A stretch of 64,000 nucleotides of DNA from Valencia hispanica. Taxonomy: Eukaryota; Chordata; Actinopteri; Cyprinodontiformes; Valenciidae. The DNA is taken from positions 34,286,298 to 34,350,297 of the forward strand of contig OY747705.1 of the NCBI GenBank assembly GCA_963556495.2. The letters are read 5' to 3'. Shown piece after piece: positions 1 to 11,890 of this stretch; position 1 is the first letter of the stretch, and every line of letters begins with the position of its first letter. The notes below the pieces were generated by a model. It was not told the DNA's origin and did not search any database. It worked only from the letters and a program-made list of their open reading frames with translations. Made by a program: the position numbers and the translations under genes.

Positions 1-342
1 TTATCTTTCAGTGTTTCTCATGTGAACTGGAGCAGGTGCAAGATAAAGAACACCAGAGTCATCAGTTCTGCACCAGAAAACCTGGATATCTAAATAAATC
101 ATAAAGGGTGATGTTGTTTTACAAAAAGATGAGCACTTTCCCTCACAAGCACAATGCCATATTATACTGAATCGTGACACAATAAACCCTCACGATTATG
201 AAAACGTGTGGGCAAAATTCTTAAGATGAGGGGTAATGCTTTTGAGAATACATCAGGAAGACAGTAAGTCAGGGACATATAGATCTGCACAGATTGAATA
301 GAAAAATACCGACATCACATAAACCATTTTACAAAAAAGAGT

Positions 343-452
343 TACTTCAAACTGGCAATCTGTCCGGGGTGTACCCCGCCTCTCACCCTGTGACTGCTGG
401 AGATAGGCACCAGCCCCCCTGCAACCCTGCATAAGATGGACAGGTAAAGATA
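343..452 (+). repeat. 3' part of a dispersed SINE-like teleost repeat
   Basis: The segment has the wording of a very common fish repeat: a 'ctgtccggggtgtacccc' core, then 'gagataggcaccagcccccc', then a short GATGGA-rich end that runs into an (ATGG)n array. The same core recurs at 7,973-8,055, 25,826-26,175 and 46,905-47,035. Only the 3' half is present here; no tRNA-like head is seen. Family name not assigned. Confidence 0.55.
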
Positions 453-529
453 ATGGATGGATGGATGGATGGATGGATGGATGGATGGATGGATGGATGG
501 ATGGATGGATGGATGGATGGATGGATGGA
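453..529. repeat. (ATGG)n microsatellite
   Basis: About 19 near-perfect copies of ATGG directly after the SINE-like tail, which probably seeded it. Open frames across it (MDGW or HPSI repeats) are artefacts of the tetramer. Confidence 0.97.
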
Positions 530-639
530 GTTACCTCAACTTGCATCAACATGAGGCAACATACATCATCATCATCATCAACATACTGTACATGTGCAAC
601 TACCACATTAATGAATCATCCTGATGGTGCACAGTGGCA

Positions 640-3310
640 TTAATTACAAGGCTTGCGCTTATAGCTGTGGTTAAATGACTAAAACAGCAGGTTATATTGG
701 GGTTTGTGTGGACATTAATGAGGTATGTTGCTGTAGCACTGAGTTTGGGGATAATATAGTCTGTGTAAGTGGCTCCTGCGTGGCAGAGACAAAAAGTGAT
801 GAAGCTGTGTATTGGACCTCCTGTTTTTGTCTCCTGCCAGTAAAGAAAACTGTAGTTTTGGGGTTGTTCAGAATTTTTGTTCAGTTGTTCAGTTGTTTCA
901 GTCTCAAAGTTTAGTATCGTGTGCAAAGTAGAATAAAGGTTAATTCATTAAGTAATGTCCTTAAAGAAAATTAAAAAAACATGTTAAAATACTTTGCAAG
1001 CTGCTTTAAACTTATTATATTGCACCATGTTTAAAGCCTCTTTGTTTTACAGGCTAAGAAAGAGAAAGAGAGAATGAGAGTATACACTAACACACCCATG
1101 TGCAGAGACGCACACCTGTCCAAACATTGGCTGTGTCAGAGCAGTGTATGCACACGGCATGACTGATGGGTCATTCATTACCTACCCCAGACAGTGAGCT
1201 AGAGAAAGGCAAATGTGAGTGGAGTTGTTCTTTGAACTCTTTTAAACCTTTCTTAGAATTAGATTTTATTCTTGAACAACAAATATGTGGTTAACTTCTT
1301 AGTGTCTTATATTGTTTTAAATCTATGAATAACTTTAAGACAAAGAAACGGTCAGACTTGCAATAATATGGAAAGTATAGCAAAAGAATTCCCTTTATGT
1401 CTTGGGGTTTTCCTAATTTATTTCACATTAAAACCTAAACCTTTTTTAAGAATTTAAATCTGAAAAGTGTGGTCTACCTTTGTGTTTGGTTTATGTTATT
1501 TTCATACACCCCAAAAACATTCAGTGCAACCTATGTTCCTCAGAAGTCACCTGATTAGTAGATATAATCCATCTTTGTGTAATTTAATCTCATTATACAT
1601 TTTGCTGTTCTGTGAAAGACTTATTCGGGAACTCAGTTCAGGGATAAAGTTGAAGTGACATAGAAAAGCAGGGTTGGATCAAACAAGCAAGAAAACAAGC
1701 TTTGAGCTTTTAATGGAGCGCTGTTCAATCCATCATTTCAAAAAGAAGAGTAGCCCTATGACACAATCTCAAACTGATAAAGACCAAGGCCCTCTTTTGT
1801 AAAACTTTAAGCAGAATCCTTACTAAAACCATACTTAAGCTCAGCAAAAAAAGTTTACGTATGCAAAGAATTTTCTGACCTATAAAACCTTGAGTTCGCA
1901 TAGCTGGATGCAATATCCACTATATAGATTACACTCTCCCTAGAAATAAACTCAGGTGATTTTGGATCCTATCCCTCGTCTTGCACAACCACTTTATAAC
2001 CAATTCTGTCAACGCAAAGTACCCAATGAATATTCTGCATAGGTTTAGGCCAGGTGATCTGTGGCATTTCATGGGTGACCATGACAACCAAGAGGTCAAG
2101 AACACACAATTCCACTGAGACTGAAATACAGGTGCTTGTGGGTGTCGGAGTCACAGAAATTTTTTTAATTGCAACCATTCAATCACTGTTTATTTACAGA
2201 GAACTTTACACAGCTAAAATGCAACCAATATGCTTTACAATAAAAGACAGAATTATAGTTAGCAAAAGAAAAATGTGTAGCAAGACAACAAGAGTAAAGA
2301 AATAAAAACTAAAACTAGCTGCACAAGCAAACAAACTATTAAGAATGATAAACAAAGTTTGAATGATTTGATTACTTCTTGTAGCAACAATGAGATGGAA
2401 ATAAAAGCAAATGAAAACAAATTAAAACCAAATTACAAGATAACATAATAAGTTTCAGCACTCTTGGGTATTTAAATTCTGACAGAAAAGGTGCTTTTTA
2501 AGTCTTCTTAAACGTCTTTAAACGTCTTTAAACGTCTCTGCGCAAAATAATTTTTGGGGGTCACAAATAAACACAAGAGCTGTGAATGACAGCATTGTTG
2601 CAGCGGCGGGGTGGACGTAAAAAAGAAGGGGGAGACAAAGAAGATGATGGCATGCTACCACCAGAGAGTGTGTCTGCCATAGATGGGGAAACCCAAAAGT
2701 GGTCCACTGCTCAGTCAGACAGCTGCAGCTACTTTCCTGGATCACTAGAACCTACTTTGCTTTGAGGGAGGTCCAGTCCTCAAAGAGGGAAGCAAAATGT
2801 GTCTGTAGTTTAACAAAAGGAAGAAAACAAAACCTTGCACAGGGGTTCATCGGAATCTCAGTTCTGGTTGCAGGCCTGACGGCTGCGAATCAGAATTGTC
2901 TTGGAACAAATTTAATCTCGCCCAGGCTGGATACACAAACAGACGCTGGGAAGACGGTTGTACTGAAGATGTATGCAAGATGTATAAAATGCAACATACT
3001 TTCATTCAGGCTCCTACTTTTATTTTTAGTTTAGAGTCTGTGGTGAGGGCTGACTGTTGGTTGTGTCTGTACGTGTGTGTGCGAGGGTGTACAAGTCTGA
3101 AAATGTGGCTTAGATTCCCAATTATGCCATTTTATCGGCTGCGCTGCAAGTTTCCCTGTGTCAAAAATGTGCGTAAGCAAGTCTCTTAGTGTCCTTAAAG
3201 TTGTGAACATCTTTCAAACACATTTTTTCTATAAATCACAAAGTTTGCGTAGAAAGGGACTTACGCAATTTTCAGACCCTGTTTTGTTTGTAGGCAAGCT
3301 TTATAAATTA
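640..3310. other. No gene recognised; unique-looking AT-rich DNA
   Basis: No coding pattern, RNA gene or clear mobile element stands out. At 2,508-2,538 an 11-bp unit (ttaaacgtctt) is repeated almost three times. Near 3,285-3,312 the phrase 'ctttataaattaggcccc' resembles one end of a fish MITE, but no partner end was found nearby. Confidence 0.5.
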
Positions 3311-3317
3311 GGCCCCA

Positions 3318-3515
3318 GGTCATCCACCCAAACTCACAGACTGACTGACAAAAAGGAGTGATAATTAGAGAAGCAGTCAAGGGGCCTACTGTAACTCTGG
3401 AAGAGATGCTAAGGTCCACAACTCAGGAAAAAGAAACTGTCTACTATAAATGTATAAATCTGGCTATTATCGAAAACTGACAATTGTTGAAAGAAAGAAG
3501 TCCCAAAATAAACCA
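3318..3515 (+). pseudogene. Tc1/mariner transposase relic (N-terminal part)
   Basis: The nucleotide wording follows the early transposase region of a common vertebrate Tc1-like family: a 'gactgacaaaaaggagtgat' start, 'agagaagcag', 'taactctggaaga', then 'ttgttgaaagaaagaagtccc'. Several in-frame stops and small deletions break the frame, so it is dead. No inverted terminal repeats are visible on either side. A later part of the same kind of transposase lies on the minus strand at 47,285-47,575. Confidence 0.6.
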
Positions 3516-3765
3516 TGGATAGACTGCCACCTCAGAGAGAAGACCAGACTATAAAGGTGTTCAGAGCTGAGATCCAAACTTTTTTGCTTTGAAGCATTAG
3601 TAGTAACTTCCACATAACTATCATCCTGTACTATGTTGGAATCAAATACTGATGCTGATATAATTTACACAGCAGGGATAAAAGTTTAATTTTCTTTTTT
3701 TCTTTTTTAAATACAACCTCGTTCACTTGATTTGTGCAGCTCTCTCTTGCATGAACTAAATGATA

Positions 3766-3981
3766 GTTTCTTAACCCTGGTCCTTAGGCCCCATTGCCCT
3801 GCATGTTTTGGGTGGATCCTTTCTGCGACACATCTGACCTGAATAACTGGGTAATTAACATGGTTCTGCAACACTTGATGCCATGCAAGAGTTAATGCTA
3901 TGATTTGAATCAGGTGTGCTGGAGCAGAGTTGCATCTAAAACATGAAAGACAGTGGGCCCTTGGCACCACGGTTAAGAAAC
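3766..3981. mobile_element. Palindromic MITE, about 216 bp
   Basis: The two halves are near inverted copies: the left end reads gtttcttaaccctggtcct and the right end carries ggttaagaaac. Inner phrases (ccctgcatgtttt near 3,797 and ctaaaacatgaaagacagtgg near 3,936) also pair. The whole can fold on itself. No coding capacity. A clear target duplication could not be found, so superfamily (hAT-like is my guess) is uncertain. Confidence 0.65.
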
Positions 3982-3989
3982 ACTAAACT

Positions 3990-6900
3990 AAACTCATTGC
4001 TGTGACATTGACTCATGTGGCAGCAGTACTTATACTACAAATATGTAGCTTTTCAGGATTTTCCCTGAACAAAAGTAGTAGAGAATGTTCTGAACAAAAA
4101 CATGTTGGCTGGATTTACTCTTTTTATTAAAAGACAGAAAAGAAGCAACTAATTTAAAGAGGCCTTCTTAATGCACCAGCAAAATTTAATTACTTTGGTA
4201 TAGCATATAAATAAAATGGTAGTTCCACATTACTTGTCAGTATTTTAGCATATTTGTCTAAGGATAAAATGCAATTTTACAAGTGGCTAAATATGAAACA
4301 GAGATGCTGGCAGCAGCTCGGTCATCCTTGATTGAGTCATCAATAATGCTTTAGCTCTTACTATCGTTATCATTATGTTAGTAATTCATCCAGCTCGTTT
4401 CTATCTATTCATCGAGTACGGGTAGATAAATAAACGTTTCCGGCTATGTAAGCAGTGTAAATGTGAGGCAATGATGGATCAGTTCCAACGGAAGTAAAAC
4501 CTGACAACAGGGCCACACAGGCTGTCAGGGAACTGCATGTTTAATTTCCTTTTTTTGTACTTTATTACTCAACAATTGCTGCAGACCCCATCTACTTTCA
4601 TTGCTCCCCATAAATCAACACTAGAGACAGTGCCCTACCACTTAGTGTTTGGCATTATGATTAGACAGACAGACAGGATAGATATTAGGCATTAATGGTT
4701 AATCAAATACATAATTTTGACTTTATTTACTTCCATAATCAGTTAACAAAATTTTTTATATTTATAAAATTAGTTTGATGTTATCATGCTATAAAATAAA
4801 TGAAAAGAACTGACTGGGAATTTTGTTGGATCATTTTCAATGAATAAAGTACTGTAAGCAGACATAGTCAATGCCTGAATAGATAGATTATATAACAATA
4901 TAACTTGAAAACAGTCATATATGGTCATATTTGAGAATAAAACATGTTTAAATCACTAGAGTTGTTTTGATATTGAGGCCCGCGGGCGGGCCCAGCCCAT
5001 TTCCTAGTTTAAATCCTCAGATTTTCTGACTTCTAACTTTTATGAACCTAAACATATTTTATATAATTGGAAAGCTAAGAGTCTTGTGATTCCAATTATG
5101 GCTGGCGTTTAAGGATACAATCATAACTGAAGACAGAGTGAGCGCTTTTGCCAACACAAACGTTCTCCTGATGGAGGTATAAAAATATGGAACTCACCAC
5201 TTTGTAGTCCAATAAACGTGACAAAACCGATCCATTTCGAACAAAAATGGTCTTTTTACATCAATAAGGGTCCAATTAAAGTCCTCCGATAAAGTGATTA
5301 GTTCCGGACAACAGCAAAACCAATAAAAAATGTAAAACAAACAGTGAAAATGTGCTCCTGAAATGTCTACGGCCATTTTTGTAGTCTTTACGGCTTTGTT
5401 TCCAATTCCTTCGCTTCCACTTCCGCCTACAAAGGTCACTGAGCATGCCCAGAAAAAAAAAAAAAAAAATCATCCGGCGCTTTCCTTACATAGGGTAGAT
5501 CTCCAACCAATGGCGCATGGATGGAAAGTCACGTTATGGTAAGTAACTCGAACCAATCGCGGTCCTGAACTCTGATGATTGACGCATCAATTAGCCAATT
5601 AAATTCTGTAAACGCAGATATATAACTTGACCGGGTGGACTTATTCGCAGCCATTGTATATGACGTGTGTAAAATGTCTTATTCATGAAGAGATTACTCA
5701 CAGTGCGTACCAGTAACATACTCTTTCAGCACCGTGTCCAAACACCATTTATAATCAAAATACAGCATTGAAGGAAGCCGTGGAGGTTTATATGGTAAGA
5801 TGAAGTTATGATTCTGATGATATTTTTAATTCAGTTTAATTCAGACTACGGCATTTACCCAGGATATGGCGCATATGGCACACTTTTGACCGCCTTTGAC
5901 CCGTAGTTATAAAAATGTGTGCAGAATACTCATTTTTTGGTTTATTGCTGTCAAATTTAGTGTGGATACTTCAGACTTTAGACCCACAGTGTGTTTTAGG
6001 TCACCACCTCTTTTTAAAGCCATTTTTACAGCATGTATTTATAGAAAATAAATAATCGGACACAAATAAAATTATTTTTCAGTGTATTAAAATTCATATT
6101 GCTTTGTAACAATAGCACTCAGAGATATTAACACAGTTCTGGGATAAATTTTAGAGTGTTTGCTTTCCAAAGAGACCCCAGCTATGTCTCTTCTCAAAAT
6201 GGTTTAGTTTTGATTTGGTACACCTTTTTTTCCCTCACTGTAGTAGCATAGAAAACCTTAATGTTTCCAAATAGCAGAGCTTAGTGAGACTGGGATTGCT
6301 CTCTGTTTTGTTTTGGTGTCCCTTTTAAATTAAATGCAATTTTTCAAATACTAATAAATGGGTATATTATTGGATGTCATTCATACATTTTTTCCAAGTT
6401 ACTTTAAATCTCATTATTACTATGTACTATGATTTAGTTAGGTCCAGGACCTTAGCAGTGATATACCCTTTGATCTTCACAGACAATAAATATATCATGC
6501 TTGTATAGTTAACAGTTAGCATTTTTCTCTAAGTATTTTCAAAAGGTTTCTCCACTTAGTATACAAATAAATGCCCTATGAAAGTCTGAGAATCACTTTA
6601 GGGTCATCCTAGTTCAGCCATTGTCTCAATTTTCCACATGCTACCTTCTGCAGGTAAGATGTTAAAACCCATAACAACCGCTGAAATGTCAACTACTCCC
6701 CTGACTGGCACTTGTGCTGTTCTTCTTACACTGTCAGAACTCATAGGCAATAGAAAACCTGGCAGAAAATTAAGGTTAACTTTTGAACTATAAAGTAACA
6801 AAGACCAAGGTTTGGGTGGTTCCTTGGGAGTTCATACCTGCGTTGAACTCAGCGTTGACCTTGAAGGACACATGGCTTTAAGCTTGTTTAATTTCCACTT

Positions 6901-7970
6901 TTTGGTAAGTGATTTGAATTTGTCTCCTCTTTGTATGAAAGATTTGACTTTCCAAGATTTGTATCTGAATGGAGTTAAGCTGTATTTCTTCCTCTGTTTA
7001 CACGGGGATTGTGTGCCATATGTCCATAATTGTTTTGGGCTTTGGGGTATTCGTCTCTGCGGTGGTTTCGTCTTACAATATCACCACTAATGACTTTAAC
7101 TTTGGTATCAGAGTGTGATTAGGTGTTGAAATTGCTGTTAGAGATTTGCAAATGGATCCCAGAGATATTTAGAGGCAATCTTCACAGATTTAAGTGTGGA
7201 GAATAAAAAAAAAAACCTTGATAATAACTATAACACAAATGTGCTGCAAGTAAAACAAAAATCAAAAGAAACATGAAAACTAAATAAACTGACAAATGGG
7301 ATGAAGTTGATATGGTCTAGAATTCTTGTAATCTTTCTATCTATACATACATATCTATAGCGGTAAAGTTCCATGTTGTGACTATGGGTATTAATGAATT
7401 TTTTTAGTTTAAAACAATTCAAAATGTTTGGTTGAGAGAAAATTATGCAGCCTTGAGTATTGAATCTGTTATCCTCTCATCAAGCATTTTTTTCAGCCTC
7501 TCATATGCCTCTTATGGTGAGATATAAATACCTAACAGTTTGTTAGCCAGGTAGCCGACTTTAGCCAAGCGAATTGATGGCAAAGATGTGCTTAGACACC
7601 GTTGTTACAGCTTCCTGAGCGCGCCTGCAAGTTTTCATCTCTAATTAATTCTATACAGTTGCTACACCGACTAAATTAGTCGGATTAGCTGGATTAAGAC
7701 TTAAATTCTTGGATCAAAGAATTAAACTTTCTTAAAGGGGTTCTAGAATTAAAAACCAAATTTACCTTGTTATTGAATATAGGCAGCTTGGGGTGTCAAA
7801 TTTACCAAAAAGTCTGTGCCATCTACAACCACAGAACAACGCTAACCAGAGCTACTGCTAACATCCATTTTGGATGAGAGAAAAAAACAACAAAGAAGAA
7901 TGTCATTGTGAACATGTAATGTACAGAGTGTCTAGTCCCAGGAGTTTTTAGCTTCAGACAGTGTCATAGT
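3990..7970. other. No gene recognised; includes a small GC-palindrome island
   Basis: Mostly AT-rich unique sequence without a coding signal. At 4,978-4,987 a perfect 10-bp GC palindrome (GCCCGCGGGC) stands out, followed by another GGGCCC. Region 5,190-5,660 is less AT-rich and has an A-run at 5,453-5,469. I cannot assign an element or gene. Confidence 0.45.
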
Positions 7971-7972
7971 CC

Positions 7973-8055
7973 TGTGTTGCCCTGCGATGGACTGGCGACC
8001 TGTCCAGGGTGTGCCCTGCCAATCGCCCAATGAGTGCTGGAAATAGGCTCCAATC
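7973..8055 (+). repeat. Fragment of the same SINE-like repeat
   Basis: Contains 'cctgtccagggtgtgccctg' and 'gctggaaataggctccaat', the same block as at 343-452. It is cut on both sides and lacks the head and the simple-repeat tail. Confidence 0.55.
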
Positions 8056-8059
8056 TTTC

Positions 8060-9965
8060 CATTGTATGACTTTAATATGGGGTTGTATTTGATCATTGGG
8101 GCTCCTGGGCCATTTTCAGCCCCAACAAAGTTTCATATGCTATATAGAGGCTCAAAGAGTGGTTTCCAATTGTCAACAAACATTGTTCTAAACCCTCTTT
8201 AGCCACTAGTCTAGTTCTTAACTTTCACTAATTCTAAATATTCTTTTATAATACAACCTATATAAACAAAGCTTTGCCATTCACTGCTAGAAACTACATA
8301 TGATGAAAGATGGATGAAAAACGTTGACTGAATTTCTTTAGATAAGGTATAATCAAATTGTAAGTAGGATTTGTCGCAAAAAGTAGATAATGTTTCTCAA
8401 ATGTAGACATTATTTAACATTACATTTATAAACTACAATGTTTAAATTAATTTGAGGGCTATTATTTAATACCATCCAAAATTCCTCTTTAAAAGGTTTA
8501 CAAAACTTCTATTCTCTAAAGTTATTTTCAAATTCCTAAACCACATCTTGAGTTGCTTGTGCTGAAAAACGTAACATCAGGGTCAGCTAGATTCTTAGTA
8601 ATAAATACTATGTTTAACTTGTTTTTTCTTTTAAAGGGTCATTGCATAAGTATTATTTAGGTCTCATTTTGGACATTTTATGGAGTAACCACACTCTTAA
8701 AGACCTACCTTCAGAACACTAAAATTGTGACACTGCTACATCTGATACTCTACAAAGGCCATTACACCCTAACCTTTTTTCCATTAACGTGCTGTTAGTC
8801 ATACATGTTTATGGCCATTTAAGAACTCTGAGACCACATACCTTTTTCTGGCAAGAAAAAGACCTAAAACAAGAGTCAAGACATGCTTTGGCCTCCTTGG
8901 AGTTTTATGCTGTAATAAAACATGTTTACATGCTTTTTGCCTGCTTGGCACCCAAGGGCACATAGGTGGGGAGGTTATCATGGAGCCACCATCTGCCTCA
9001 ACCTTCAAAGGAGTTTAATTTATTTTTATTTTTGGGCTTGAGGGTCTGTTGATTTATTACATTTTTACTGTATTTGATTTTCTTTGACTGTCATTTTTGC
9101 TGAAGTATTTGTTGTATGAGAATCTTAAAATGGGAAAACTGATAATATAGGATTTGTCTTTTGCCCTTTCCAGAATGACTTTGGAGGATCAGTGGGTGGA
9201 TTTAGTTGGGAGTGAAAAGAACACCCTGAACTCTTGTGACTCCTTCAAAAGAAAACTGAATAGTTTTGTAAAAGTGACACAAATAATACATTCTAAGACT
9301 GACAACCCCCCCAAAACTAATAGTTTATTTTAAACTACTTTTCCTTTCTTCAAAGCTGTTGAGCAAATTTGACTTACAGTCATACACTCTTCTGTCTTGT
9401 GTGCATTTGTTAATATTTTGTCTTTTTTGTTCATCATTCATTTCAAATTTTTTTTGCTGTTCAGTTTCTTTCTTTCTCACCCATATTTCCTTTGTGCCCT
9501 GATGCACATCACTGTCATTAACAAATGGTTGGCTTATTGTTTTAATCGTGCCTGTTTCAATCGGGCATTCTGGAGGGAGCACAAAGGTTCCTCTGCATTG
9601 CTGACTCCATCTGTCCCATGGCATAATGAGTTTTCTACGCTGAATTAAGTTATCATTCCTTGCCAGAAAAAACGGGCCAAGGCCCATTTTCTAATTTGAC
9701 AAAAAAGAAAAAAGCAGGAACAACAGTTACAACAGTAACACAAGACAAGGTGCTTAACTTTAACCATATCCTCTTCAAGACTTCCTTTTCCACTTTTTTC
9801 TTCCTGTAAATTCACCAAAAGTACTCTGTAGCACCAGGTTCTTCCTTGATACTCTGTATATCTTAAGCAGCTGTAACATGTGTGATAAGGTTTACAAATG
9901 TAAAATATGTGTTTTCTAGTATTAAAAACAAGTGACTTACTGATGAACAACAGTAGGTTACATGT
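8060..9965. other. No gene recognised
   Basis: AT-rich sequence with short open frames only. The overlapping frames at 9,325-9,687 (minus) and 9,397-9,648 (plus) show no recognisable domain. Nothing repetitive could be identified with confidence. Confidence 0.45.
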
Positions 9966-10200
9966 CACTATGTCAGGTGTCGGCTCCGTAACCCATGTTC
10001 TCGGCAACTCGCTTCTTACTCAGAAAGGTGGGGGCGCCGAACTCCAAAACCCCGGCGGGAACTTTTTCAAAATAAGACCCAGAACTGAGAGACAGAGAGT
10101 AAAATAACACACACACAACAGATATCTGTTTCACACTGGACGCACCTGCAGATGGGAGCCAGAAAAGATCTGACTCCCTTCTCTACAAGGGTGTACCATT

Positions 10201-10206
10201 TTTATT
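10201..10206 (-). promoter_or_regulatory. Polyadenylation signal of the LTR
   Basis: TTTATT on the plus strand is AATAAA on the minus strand, placed downstream of the LTR TATA box as expected for the R region. Confidence 0.5.
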
Positions 10207-10293
10207 AAAGAAGAACAAAGAAAATATCACATGACTCCTCTCCCCTCCCCTACATCTTAACAAGTCATACATTTTCTCCAGGTCTCCTGACCT

Positions 10294-10305
10294 GGTTTTA
10301 TAGCC
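10294..10305 (-). promoter_or_regulatory. TATA box of the LTR
   Basis: GGCTATAAAACC on the minus strand is a strong TATA element. Its spacing to the AATAAA signal fits an LTR promoter and R region. Confidence 0.55.
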
Positions 10306-11356
10306 GTACCATGAACTAGAGTTATAACCCATCCTCCCTGCTTTTAGTTCCTATCTTAGCCCAAGAGTTTTATTACTTAAAACCTTACCCCCATAAAATA
10401 CTGGTAAACAGTCATGTTTTACTACCCTGAATAATATAAACAGGCCGTTTACCTCTAAACGCTTACTAAAGATATATTTAAAACATATGTACTGCATAAT
10501 AAAAAATAGCCCCAAAAAAGTAGAATACAACACAGGCAAATGTCATATTCATTGTTCACTCAGCTAAAATCTGCATAACTTAAAATCCTAGGGTCTTTCA
10601 AGTCAAGGTGAAGACAGTCTTGCACAATGTTATCTGATTCCTGTCACCATGTGACTTTATCTGATGAAGTAGGCCTAAACTACAGTTATGAGCTTAGATT
10701 GTAATAGTGATTGTTTTAAGATTGATAACCTGTTATATTAATGTTTGAGAATCAAACGTTTATGCAATGGCTCTGAACCTGAATTAACCCGATCAGTACA
10801 TCTGACACAGAAAGATGATTTAAAGAGTTTATTAAAGAGAGATCAAAATTATGAAAGAGAACGCTCTCGACTTCAACTCTCCATTCCTCAAAAAAAGTCT
10901 GGAAAAAACCCTGTAAGGGTGAGTGTGCTTTTTAATTTCTTAATGATTGTTTTTGAACTACCTGATGAGGTTTCATCTAGTGCTGGAGACTTGCTGGTAC
11001 TGCAGAAGAAAGTGGTGAGTAGGAATGGGGAGGGATCCTTGACATTCCTGAAAGTAAAACGTTGAGCCTAGGTAATCGAATTCCTCCAGGACTATTTCTG
11101 GGATTGAGGAGTGTTTGCTCCACAGATGGCAGAAATACTGCACTTCTGCACAAGAGAATTTGTTCATGCTTGGAGGATTATCTCAAGAAAAGAAAATTAG
11201 GAAGTCAAGGGTCTGTACACTGCAGGTGAGTCCAATGACAAAGTCAGATTTGAGATTCAGTTGCTCAGTGGTTAGTGAGGCTAGGATCATATACATAGTG
11301 AGGAAAAGGGAAGAGATGACTTAAAAGATACAGAGAACAGAGGCACTGGGTTAGAT

Positions 11357-11720
11357 TTGACGGCACACTATGCAAGAAAAAGGATGTTCCAAATGGGTTT
11401 CTCACTTACTAATACATGTCCAAATTGCATAGAAGATTTACCTGATGATGATCTACATGCTCTCTGCCACTGTCTGCCTAGCTATGACTTTTGGCTAAAA
11501 GTATCTAAAGACCTATCAACATGCCTAGAGTACACAGTCCCAATTTTCCCTTCACTTTGCACTCTTGGCAAATTCATAAATGTGCATTTCAAAATTAATA
11601 ATTGCCACACCCTTCTTGCAGTTGTAAGCATTGCAAAAAAAGATACTTAAAAACTGGAAGAATGAGGAGTTTAAATGTCATTTATTTTTCAAATTTGCTA
11701 TCAGATTTACTTTTTATGGA
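11357..11720 (+). pseudogene. C-terminal end of an L1-like LINE ORF2
   Basis: The first 97 codons show a C-terminal layout typical of fish L1/Tx1-type ORF2 proteins: a C-x2-C pair (CPNC), an acidic D-D-D stretch, an H-A-L-C-H-C block, a following FW, then 'LCTLGKF' and 'VSIAKK'. Reading then breaks after the A-run at 11,636-11,642; a second frame continues the family pattern, so a 1-nt change in the A-run is the likely break. Upstream RT and endonuclease domains are absent: a 5'-truncated copy. The exact clade is inferred. Confidence 0.55.
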
Positions 11721-11890
11721 GAGAAAGTCCTGGCTGGTCTGGATGAGTGCTAGTCCGCCGGAGGCTTGGGGACTACTCTGTCCCCCAGAGGGGTGGCTGC
11801 CTGTATGCTGGGTGGTGGGTGCCTCCCTGACATTCTTGGCCCAGTGAGTGAGGTGGAGGCCATGTTACCTGGGAGCCTTGATTTATCTTA
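11721..11890 (+). repeat. GC-rich block after the LINE end, probable 3' UTR
   Basis: GC-rich sequence (for example ggaggcttggggactactctg and gctgggtggtgggtgcc) follows the LINE coding end directly and is unlike the AT-rich surroundings. It resembles in style the GC-rich blocks at 18,615-18,960 and 22,172-23,801. Assignment as 3' UTR is inferred from position. Confidence 0.35.

Larger units (their letters stand above)
9971..10646 (-). mobile_element. Solo-type LTR, minus orientation
   Basis: Read on the minus strand the order is that of a retroviral or LTR-retrotransposon LTR: TG start, an AT-rich U3, a TATA box (GGCTATAAAACC, plus-strand 10,294-10,305), a polyadenylation signal (AATAAA, 10,201-10,206) about 90 bp later, then a more GC-rich U5 ending in CA. 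Outer ends are near-inverted (TGTCAGG / TGACAGG). No gag, pol or env sequence flanks it, so it looks like a solo LTR. A 5-bp CATGT occurs on both sides (9,961-9,965 and 10,648-10,652) but does not sit exactly at the TG/CA ends, so it is not a proven target duplication. Confidence 0.6.

Noticed and set aside
461..643. Repeat-rich small protein (MDGW repeats)
   Set aside because: Translation of the (ATGG)n microsatellite. The same applies to frames across 32,788-32,899, 41,562-41,651 and 49,671-49,779.
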